Shown: in pieces, positions 1-4,517 of the stretch | Position numbering within the stretch: the stretch's first letter is position 1 | Layout of the letters: each line of letters begins with the position of its first letter | Origin: Thermodesulfobacteriota bacterium | GTDB taxonomy: Bacteria; Desulfobacterota; Syntrophobacteria; BM002 | NCBI GenBank assembly: GCA_947259475.1 | Contig: CAMYLW010000171.1 | Coordinates: 1 to 7,514, forward strand | Direction of reading: 5' to 3' | DNA: 7,514 bases | Position numbers and translations under genes: made by a program | The notes under the pieces: generated by a model | Told to the model about the DNA's origin: nothing | What the model saw: the letters and a program-made list of their open reading frames with translations, nothing else | Database searches by the model: none

Positions 1-41
1 GGGTGCTCCAACCTCCAAAAACGAGGTCATATGTAGCACCC
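1..41. other. nested stem-loop at window edge
   Basis: GGGTGCT at 1-7 pairs perfectly with AGCACCC at 35-41, and inside it ACCTC (11-15) pairs with GAGGT (23-27) around a seven-base loop. Read on the plus strand, it is followed by only three Ts, so it is a weak terminator candidate at best. The structure begins at the first base of the window, so its outer part may be cut off. No gene is seen in 1-63. It could be the end of an untranslated region or another small repeat. Confidence 0.4.
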
Positions 42-63
42 TTTCCAGGAATTAAGCAAGCCT

Positions 64-316
64 TTAGCCCGGATATTTCGTGAATTGCTGTCGCGAGATT
101 ACGAAATTGGGAACCCGCTTGCGGGACTGAGCGGAGCGCAGCGAGCGCGAAGAAGATGGGCGTGCCACCTGGCAACTCGTCCCGCTGTACCGAGGGATTG
201 GTTTCCGTACCTGAACGGTAGGTCGCAGGGACCGACACCCGAGGACGCCAGGAAGGACGGCCATATCCGTGGTCGCAGTCACGCCAAGGCGTGAATTCAT
301 GAAATATCCGGGCTAA
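64..316. repeat. MITE-like element with 23-bp terminal inverted repeats and hairpin-array interior
   Basis: The ends are inverted repeats: 64-86 (starting TTAGCCCGGATATTTC) and 294-316 match at 22 of 23 positions, and the one difference (G80 against T300) is a wobble pair if read as plus-strand RNA. The interior is GC-rich and holds consecutive short hairpins: CCCG/CGGG (114-125), GCGC/GCGC (136-148), TGCC/GGCA (163-174), CCGT/ACGG (205-218), GGTC/GACC (221-233), ACGG/CCGT (257-270) and TCACGCC/GGCGTGA (279-294). No transposase or convincing coding sequence is inside; the open frames in it look incidental. TA dinucleotides just inside both ends (65-66, 314-315) would fit a TA-targeting transposase, but that is inference. 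It starts six bases after the dnaK stop codon, where dnaJ is often found, and may also end dnaK transcription. It could be a non-autonomous transposon, a dispersed REP-type repeat or a structured RNA. Confidence 0.7.
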
Positions 317-322
317 CGGAAG

Positions 323-1315
323 TTACTTCTTATCGTCATCAACCTCCTCAAACTCTGCTTCAACTACTTCTTCGTCGCTGTCAGCACCGCCAGCAGCCTC
401 CCCGGGATGCTCCTGAGCCGCCTCAGCCCCGGTGTCCTGGGTTGCTTGCTGGTACATGGCTTCTGCCACTTTGTGTGAAGCCTGCATCAGCTCTTCTGAA
501 GCTTGCTTGATGGCTTCCGCATCGTCACCTTCCATAGCTGTTCTGAGCCGCTGCATCTGTTCCTCTACGGTTTGCTTGGTGTCCGCGTCAACCTTGTCTC
601 CCATTTCTTTCAGGGTTTTCTCGGTATGATAGATGAGAGAGTCGGCATTGTTCTTAGCCTCGACCAGGTCTTTCGTTTTCTTGTCCTCTTCAGCGTGCAA
701 TTCCGCTTCCTTGATAGCCGCTTGTATCTCCTCCTCACCCAAACCGCTGGAAGCGGTAATGCTGATGGACTGCTCCTTTCCTGTCCCCAGGTCCTTGGCC
801 GAGACGTTAACAATACCATTGGCACCCACCAACTCGAAGCGTCCCAGAGTCTTGTTATCTGCCGCCATCTCCCGTTCACCCTGCAACACGTGGATGGAGA
901 CGGCCGGCTGGTTATCGGCAGCCGTAGAAAAAATCTGGCTCTTCCGAGTCGGGATGGTGGTGTTTTTTTCGATCAGCTTGGTCTTTACTCCTCCCAGAGT
1001 CTCAATACCAAGCGAGAGCGGGGTGACATCCAAGAGCAGTACATCCTTCACGTCGCCTTTGAGCACTCCGGCCTGAATTGCAGCACCTACGCCAACTACT
1101 TCATCGGGGTTGACTCCTTTATGCGGCTCCTTGCCAAAAAATTCCTTAACCTTTTCCTGGATCCTGGGCATCCGGGTCATACCACCCACCAGAATCACCT
1201 CATCGATCTCTGAGGTCGTCAAGCCTGCATCCTTGAGAGCGGTTCGCATGGGAGAAACCACTTTTTCAACGAGATCCTCCACCAGTGACTCCATTTTGGC
1301 TCTACTTAACTTCAT
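323..1315 (-). CDS. dnaK: DnaK (Hsp70), C-terminal fragment with internal deletion
   Basis: This 330-residue frame is the downstream part of a split dnaK. It begins by repeating the last 20 residues of the upstream fragment ([10 protein letters not shown]...). It continues with the end of the ATPase domain ([11 protein letters not shown] at about 40-50; [17 protein letters not shown] at about 69-85), the linker [13 protein letters not shown] (about 91-103), the substrate-binding beta domain ([21 protein letters not shown]), the helical lid and an acidic tail ending EEVDDDKK. Between ELVG (164) and [11 protein letters not shown] the usual stretch of 18 residues, of type IPPAPRGVPQIEV..., is absent without loss of frame. 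By count this equals E. coli residues I462-D479, which hold the lid-latch arginine R467 and pocket residue I472. No good Shine-Dalgarno precedes the ATG: the nearest GGAGGA is about 21 bases away. If made, it would depend on coupling through the ATGA overlap. Identity is certain; function is doubtful. Confidence 0.93.
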   Translation of the reverse strand: MKLSRAKMESLVEDLVEKVVSPMRTALKDAGLTTSEIDEVILVGGMTRMPRIQEKVKEFFGKEPHKGVNPDEVVGVGAAIQAGVLKGDVKDVLLLDVTPLSLGIETLGGVKTKLIEKNTTIPTRKSQIFSTAADNQPAVSIHVLQGEREMAADNKTLGRFELVGANGIVNVSAKDLGTGKEQSISITASSGLGEEEIQAAIKEAELHAEEDKKTKDLVEAKNNADSLIYHTEKTLKEMGDKVDADTKQTVEEQMQRLRTAMEGDDAEAIKQASEELMQASHKVAEAMYQQATQDTGAEAAQEHPGEAAGGADSDEEVVEAEFEEVDDDKK

Positions 1316-1380
1316 ATTACCACTTTTTCAACGAGATCCTCCACCAATGACTCCATCTTGGATCTACTTAACTTCATATT
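1257..1380. repeat. 62-bp tandem duplication inside dnaK
   Basis: Copy A (1257-1318) and copy B (1319-1380) are directly adjacent and match at 59 of 62 bases. As 62 is not a multiple of three, the second copy shifts the frame and splits dnaK. Removing one copy exactly restores a continuous frame (EKVV-SPMRT), giving 622 codons, or 640 with the 18 missing residues, close to the 638 of E. coli DnaK. Read in the dnaK frame, two of the three differences are silent (AAG/AAA Lys, TTG/CTG Leu) and one is Ser to Ala, both common at this site. That pattern looks like two natural alleles rather than random sequencing error. Confidence 0.95.
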
Positions 1381-2253
1381 GAGGTGCTTAGGACCACTGG
1401 CGTCAGCGGTGACAAACGGCAGGTTGATCTCGGTTTCCATGGAGGTGGAGAGCTCCATCTTGGCCTTCTCTGCAGCCTCTTTGAGACGCTGCAAGGCCAT
1501 TTTGTCTCCCCGAAGATCGAACCCCTGGTCTTTCCGAAACTCATCAGCCAGCCAATCAATAATCCTCTGGTCGAAATCCTCTCCACCCAGGTGAGTATCA
1601 CCATTTGTCGCCTTTACCTCAAAAACGCCATCACCAATTTCCAGAATGGAAATATCATACGTGCCGCCGCCCAAGTCAAAGACCGCAATCTTCTCCTCTT
1701 TTTTCTTGTCGAGGCCGTAGGCAAGTGAAGCTGCCGTGGGTTCGTTGATAATCCTCAGGACATTGAGCCCAGCAATTCGGCCAGCATCTTTGGTGGCCTG
1801 GCGCTGACTGTCGTTGAAGTAAGCAGGCACAGTGATCACCGCATCGGTCACCTTTTCACCCAGATAATCCTCCGCGGTCTGCTTCATCTTCTGCAGAATC
1901 ATGGCCGAAATCTCTGCGGGGCTATACTCCTTGCCACGAATCTGGATGTGCGCGTCACCATTGCTAGCTTTGACGATCTCATAAGGACAGATGGAAATAT
2001 CTTGCTTGACCTCTGGAGAGTCATACTTCCTGCCGATCAAGCGTTTGACCGCATAGACTGTGTTCTCGGGATTGGTGATTGCCTGTCTTTTTGCCACCTG
2101 TCCCAATAGCCTCTCGCCACTTTCTGTGAAAGCGACAATAGACGGAGTCGTACGGCCTCCTTCGGCATTTGTGAGGACCTTTGCCTCTTTGCCTTCCATC
2201 ACTGCGACGACTGAGTTTGTTGTCCCTAGATCAATGCCGATAATCTTTGCCAT
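1312..2253 (-). CDS. dnaK: DnaK (Hsp70), N-terminal ATPase-domain fragment
   Basis: DnaK is the ATP-driven cytosolic Hsp70 that binds unfolded peptides with DnaJ and GrpE. This 313-residue frame carries most of the nucleotide-binding domain: phosphate-1 motif [14 protein letters not shown] at about 5-18, [18 protein letters not shown] near 140, [14 protein letters not shown] near 167, phosphate-2 motif [10 protein letters not shown] near 193, and [12 protein letters not shown] near 218. It then runs into the duplicated segment and stops as EKVVI-TGA. The stop overlaps the ATG of the downstream fragment (ATGA at 1315-1312). The break is at about E. coli residue 318, inside ATPase lobe II, so neither fragment is a whole domain. 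The start is well supported by AAGGAGG six bases upstream. It lies 54 bp after grpE in the hrcA-grpE-dnaK operon. Apart from the break, no residue loss was seen in this half. Confidence 0.95.
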   Translation of the reverse strand: MAKIIGIDLGTTNSVVAVMEGKEAKVLTNAEGGRTTPSIVAFTESGERLLGQVAKRQAITNPENTVYAVKRLIGRKYDSPEVKQDISICPYEIVKASNGDAHIQIRGKEYSPAEISAMILQKMKQTAEDYLGEKVTDAVITVPAYFNDSQRQATKDAGRIAGLNVLRIINEPTAASLAYGLDKKKEEKIAVFDLGGGTYDISILEIGDGVFEVKATNGDTHLGGEDFDQRIIDWLADEFRKDQGFDLRGDKMALQRLKEAAEKAKMELSTSMETEINLPFVTADASGPKHLNMKLSRSKMESLVEDLVEKVVI

Positions 2254-2258
2254 TCTTT

Positions 2259-2265
2259 CCTCCTT
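2259..2265 (-). promoter_or_regulatory. dnaK ribosome binding site
   Basis: AAGGAGG on the minus strand, five bases before the dnaK ATG (2253-2251). It is a near-perfect Shine-Dalgarno and contrasts with the lack of any well-placed site before the downstream dnaK fragment. Confidence 0.85.
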
Positions 2266-2307
2266 AATCTCTCATCCTAAAGTGATTCTCTATTATGGCC
2301 CTGTTTC

Positions 2308-2925
2308 TTATCCCTTTTTTACCTTTATCTTTACCTCGCCACTGTTCGCTTCCGCAGCCTTGGCTGTGGTTTGCTCTCGGGTCGCGTTGTCTTGTTGGCT
2401 GGTCCGTTTGGACACCAGTACCATTGCTGGCCTAAGCAACCTCTCTTTGAGCATGTAGCCCTTCTGTAATTCCCTCAGCACTGTGTTGGGCTCGTGATCA
2501 GCGCTCTCTTCCTGAGAAACGGCCTCGTGAAAGTTCGGGTCAAAGGCTTTCCCTGCTGCCTCTACCGGCGTGCAGCCGAACCTGGTCAGGGTGTCAAGGA
2601 AGCCCTTGAGCGTCATGTTTAAGCCCTCCAACAGACCCCCCTGATCTGCACCGACCTCTGAGTGTTCTAAAGCCCGTTCCACAGCATCCGCAGCAGTGCG
2701 CAGAACTCGTTCCTGGGTTTCACTGAGCTCATCCTCCAGCTCCCGGTACTTGGCCAAAAGCGTATCCCCGTCCGCCGTCTCAGGATCAAAAGGTTCCTCT
2801 TGCTCAATCTCAGCCTCGTCCGCTCGAGCTTGGTTCTCCAACTCAGGTGAGATCTCCTGTTGGTCTTTTTGATTTTCGTTCACATTGTTCTGAGGTTCGG
2901 CTGTTCGCTTTTCTTTGGAAACCAC
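2308..2925 (-). CDS. grpE: GrpE nucleotide exchange factor with internal deletion
   Basis: GrpE is the homodimeric cofactor that releases ADP from DnaK. The frame has 205 residues: an acidic Gln/Asn/Glu-rich N-terminal tail (1-50), the start of the long dimer helix (ELEDELSETQERVLRTAAD, 62-80), then VERALEHSE and LLEGLNMTLKGFLDTL, and the beta-wing region AFDPNFHEAV...LQKGYMLKERLLRPAMVLVSK, which fits the family signature. Between RTAAD (80) and VERAL (82) only one residue stands where GrpE proteins carry roughly 33 more: the NYKKR-type end of the long helix and the following helix ending in a PVLDN-type motif. The frame is kept. The normal total length (E. coli 197) hides the loss because both tails are long. 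The start is GTG with GGAGG seven bases upstream (2937-2933); the ATG further upstream is out of frame. The C-terminal Lys-rich tail (VKIKVKKG) is lineage-specific. Confidence 0.92.
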   Translation of the reverse strand: MVSKEKRTAEPQNNVNENQKDQQEISPELENQARADEAEIEQEEPFDPETADGDTLLAKYRELEDELSETQERVLRTAADAVERALEHSEVGADQGGLLEGLNMTLKGFLDTLTRFGCTPVEAAGKAFDPNFHEAVSQEESADHEPNTVLRELQKGYMLKERLLRPAMVLVSKRTSQQDNATREQTTAKAAEANSGEVKIKVKKG

Positions 2926-2932
2926 CCTGCTC

Positions 2933-2937
2933 CCTCC
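2933..2937 (-). promoter_or_regulatory. grpE ribosome binding site
   Basis: GGAGG on the minus strand, seven bases before a GTG codon at 2925-2923. It decides in favour of the GTG start, since the ATG overlapping it is not in the grpE frame. Confidence 0.75.
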
Positions 2938-3006
2938 ATTACTTCACATTACTTTTTTAATAACGATTAGCGCTGAGTCAAGCCCCCCTAACCTCTAATC
3001 ATAATA

Positions 3007-3034
3007 AAGCTCCCAAAAAAAATGAAGGGAGCTT
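3007..3034 (-). other. hrcA-grpE intergenic hairpin
   Basis: AAGCTCCC (3007-3014) and GGGAGCTT (3027-3034) form a perfect 8-bp stem. In the minus-strand transcript the loop holds eight Us, and the sequence after the stem is only UAUUAUGA, so it is a poor terminator. It lies in the 138-bp gap between hrcA and grpE. In Bacillus subtilis the operon mRNA is processed between hrcA and grpE, so a processing or attenuation role is possible by analogy. Confidence 0.5.
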
Positions 3035-3063
3035 GTAAGATAAGCCAAAATGTCTGTTGAGAT

Positions 3064-4107
3064 TTAGAAGGTTTCCTCCAGCATCTTACTCAGGAGCTTG
3101 GCAGTGTAATCCACCAGAGGAATAATCCGCGAGTAGTCCATTCTCGTGGGCCCAATTACACCGAGGGTACCAAGAACCTCATCGCCGCTGGCATAGGGCG
3201 AAGTAATAAAGCTTACGCTCTCCATGTCCAGCAGTTCGCTTTCTGAGCCGATGAAAATGTTGACCCCTCCGGCGGACATACTCTTATCCAAAAGATCGAT
3301 AATCTTGCTTTTCTCTTCAAAAGCATTGAAGATCCGCCTCATCTGTTCCACGTCGGCAAATTCTGGGTTGTCCAAGAGATTGGTCCTGCCACCGATGTAG
3401 AGTTCGCTGTCTTCTATGTCCTCCTGCAAAGCCTTCTGACTTAATTCCAAGGCCTTGGAAAGCAAGCGATCAAAGAGAACCTTCTCCTTTTGCATCTCCT
3501 CCAGCAACCGCGCCTTGACCTGGTGCAGGGCTAAATCCTGCAACATCTCATTGAGATAACGACCATATTTGTCCAATTCCTCCTGAGAAATGTCTTCTTT
3601 TATTTCAAAAACTGTGTTGTGGACAATGCCGGCCTGAGAAACCAGAATGGTCATAACCATACTGGTACGCAGCCGAACAAACTCGATCCGCTTGAACACC
3701 GTGTGAGAGAGGCGAGGTGTTAGGACCAAACCAGCCTGCCTGGAGAAAGACGAGAGGACCTTGGAAGTCTCCTGCAACAATCCTTCCACCCGGGACACAC
3801 CACCCCGGTACGATCGTCTGATTTGTTCACGATCGGCAATACTGAGCTGCTGTATCTTTAGAATTGCATCAATATATACTCGGAGCCCGAGTTCGGTGGG
3901 AACCCTACCAGCGGATGTATGCGGTTGATAGAGGAGGCCGAGTTCCTCAAGGTCTGCCATTACATTCCGAATGGTTGCTGGACTGACGCTTAGACTGTAC
4001 TTTTTTGCTATCGCTCGAGAACCAACGGGCACCCCACCCTTGATGTACTCAAGGATAACCGCCTCCAGCACCCGACGACTTCTTTCCCCTCTCACTAGTC
4101 CCTTCAT
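3064..4107 (-). CDS. hrcA: HrcA heat-inducible transcription repressor
   Basis: HrcA represses class I heat-shock operons by binding CIRCE; in known systems its activity depends on folding by GroEL. The 347-residue protein has the usual family length (about 340). The N-terminal winged helix covers about 1-75, with GGVPVGSRAIAKKYSLSVSPA and the hallmark ATIRNVMADLEELG followed by QPHTSAGRVPT. A central dimerisation/inserted region follows (SQAGIVHNTVFEI, ISQEELDKYGRYLNEML), then NLLDNPEFADVEQMRR, and the C-terminal GVIGPTRMDYSRIIPLVDYTAKLL. No gap or frame problem is visible, unlike the two genes that follow. The start is ATG with a short AAGG five bases upstream. CIRCE lies 10 bp before the start codon, so the gene is almost certainly autoregulated and heads the operon with grpE and dnaK. 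Confidence 0.97.
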   Translation of the reverse strand: MKGLVRGERSRRVLEAVILEYIKGGVPVGSRAIAKKYSLSVSPATIRNVMADLEELGLLYQPHTSAGRVPTELGLRVYIDAILKIQQLSIADREQIRRSYRGGVSRVEGLLQETSKVLSSFSRQAGLVLTPRLSHTVFKRIEFVRLRTSMVMTILVSQAGIVHNTVFEIKEDISQEELDKYGRYLNEMLQDLALHQVKARLLEEMQKEKVLFDRLLSKALELSQKALQEDIEDSELYIGGRTNLLDNPEFADVEQMRRIFNAFEEKSKIIDLLDKSMSAGGVNIFIGSESELLDMESVSFITSPYASGDEVLGTLGVIGPTRMDYSRIIPLVDYTAKLLSKMLEETF

Positions 4108-4117
4108 GGCTACCTTT

Positions 4118-4144
4118 TTAGCACTCGCCCCTGTCGAGTGCTAG
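4118..4144 (-). promoter_or_regulatory. CIRCE operator (HrcA binding site)
   Basis: TTAGCACTC, nine bases, then GAGTGCTAG on the plus strand. This matches the CIRCE inverted repeat at 17 of 18 arm positions; only the last base differs (G for A). It begins three bases after the -10 box and ends 10 bp before the hrcA start, so it covers the expected transcription start and leader. Bound HrcA should block initiation, and the repeat may also fold in the mRNA next to the ribosome site. Confidence 0.96.
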
Positions 4145-4146
4145 GC

Positions 4147-4175
4147 AAATTAGCAATCGCTCCCAGCTTTGTCAA
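4147..4175 (-). promoter_or_regulatory. hrcA operon promoter
   Basis: On the minus strand a perfect -35 TTGACA (4175-4170) is followed, after 17 bases, by TAATTT (4152-4147) preceded by TGC, an extended -10 arrangement. The -10 itself is only a 3-of-6 match, compensated by the TG and the perfect -35. The start of transcription would fall in the CIRCE element, as expected for HrcA control. Confidence 0.8.
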
Positions 4176-4184
4176 GATTTAAAT

Positions 4185-4207
4185 ATTCATGAAATATCCT
4201 GGTTAGC
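4185..4207. repeat. diverged solo end of the 64-316 element
   Basis: ATTCATGAAATATCC followed by TGGTTAGC matches 295-317 at 20 of 23 positions, in the same orientation as the right end of the repeat element beyond dnaK. No matching full partner end is found nearby; ATATTTCGGGAATT at 4429-4442 resembles the left end (13 of 14) but is in an AT-rich stretch and could be chance. It lies 10 bp upstream of the hrcA -35 box. Confidence 0.5.
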
Positions 4208-4230
4208 GTAGAGCCAGCTGTTGAGAACTC

Positions 4231-4236
4231 AGGAGG
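4231..4236 (+). promoter_or_regulatory. Shine-Dalgarno of candidate small ORF
   Basis: A perfect AGGAGG on the plus strand, seven bases before an ATG at 4244. It is the main reason to consider the 58-codon frame that follows as a gene. Confidence 0.35.
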
Positions 4237-4237
4237 C

Positions 4238-4277
4238 AAAAAAATGACCGTCTGGATGGGGCCACATCCGGACGGTC
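4238..4277 (-). terminator. rho-independent terminator of the kinase-regulator operon
   Basis: Arms 4246-4258 (GACCGTCTGGATG) and 4265-4277 (CATCCGGACGGTC) form a 13-bp stem with one mismatch or wobble and a six-base loop. On the minus strand the stem is followed, after one base, by seven Ts (4244-4238). It lies downstream of the response regulator and upstream of the hrcA promoter, so it separates the two operons. The plus strand has only a run of four As after it, so it is not expected to stop plus-strand transcription well. Confidence 0.88.
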
Positions 4278-4420
4278 AAAAGAAAGGAGAAAAAGAGTTG
4301 AAGAGTCAAGAAGGCAGGGTCTTCATTTTCTTGCTGTCCTTACCATCCTTACTCGTTTCACTTAACATAGCAAATTTCTTGCCACTTCTCCGCATTGGCC
4401 TAATATTTCTATCACCTTAA
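4244..4420 (+). CDS. candidate small membrane protein, 58 residues
   Basis: This is the only plausible plus-strand gene. The frame starts MTVWMGPHPDGQKKGEKELK, with a hydrophilic basic part up to about residue 25. It continues with a long hydrophobic part (VFIFLLSLPSLLVSL, then NFLPLLRIGLIFLSP) and ends at TAA. That shape suits a small inner-membrane protein with one or two membrane segments. The AGGAGG seven bases before the ATG is perfect. Against it, the first codons lie in the minus-strand terminator hairpin, which would also fold in this mRNA and hinder initiation; no convincing plus-strand promoter is seen; and the hydrophobicity could follow from a pyrimidine-rich intergenic strand. 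No family is recognised. It lies divergent to hrcA and convergent with the response regulator. Confidence 0.3.
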   Translation: MTVWMGPHPDGQKKGEKELKSQEGRVFIFLLSLPSLLVSLNIANFLPLLRIGLIFLSP

Positions 4421-4473
4421 AATTACTAATATTTCGGGAATTATTATCTTTATGGTCTTAGGTGAAAAGATCA

Positions 4474-4517
4474 AATCCGGACATAATCCGGACATAATCC
4501 GGACATAATCCGGACTA
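4474..4517. repeat. four tandem 11-bp repeats with TCCGGA palindromic core
   Basis: The unit AATCCGGACAT is repeated from 4474, 4485 and 4496 exactly, and a fourth copy (4507-4517) ends AATCCGGACTA. The last bases are the TAG stop codon of the response regulator. Each unit contains the palindrome TCCGGA, spaced one helical turn apart, and the array is flanked by TCAAAT (4471-4476) and ATTTGA (4517-4522), an inverted pair. In the minus-strand mRNA, neighbouring cores can pair with five-base loops. It could be a protein-binding array, an RNA structure in the 3' untranslated region, or a simple slippage repeat. Confidence 0.9.

Noticed and set aside
64..300. Open frames on both strands in the terminal-inverted-repeat element (78 and 69 codons)
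   Set aside because: They are Arg/Ser/Pro-rich translations of a GC-rich hairpin array, lack a clear ribosome site and overlap each other; they fit neither a transposase nor any family I know.
503..1213. 236-codon plus-strand frame opposite dnaK
   Set aside because: It is the antisense shadow of the well-supported dnaK C-terminal fragment, with no ribosome site or recognisable domain.
1264..1330. Programmed -1 frameshift joining the two dnaK halves at GAAAAAG
   Set aside because: The run is not a canonical slippery heptamer in frame, it occurs in both copies of the duplication, and a frameshift would still leave 21 extra residues in the ATPase domain.
4310..4372. 20-codon minus-strand frame (MLSETSKDGKDSKKMKTLPS) before the terminator
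   Set aside because: No Shine-Dalgarno is properly placed and the frame is too short to separate from chance.
4400..4435. Direct repeat CTAATATTTC (4400-4409, 4426-4435)
   Set aside because: Ten bases in an AT-rich stretch with no flanking structure; too weak to annotate.
4471..4517. CRISPR-like array
   Set aside because: The 11-bp units are contiguous with no unique spacers and no cas genes are present.
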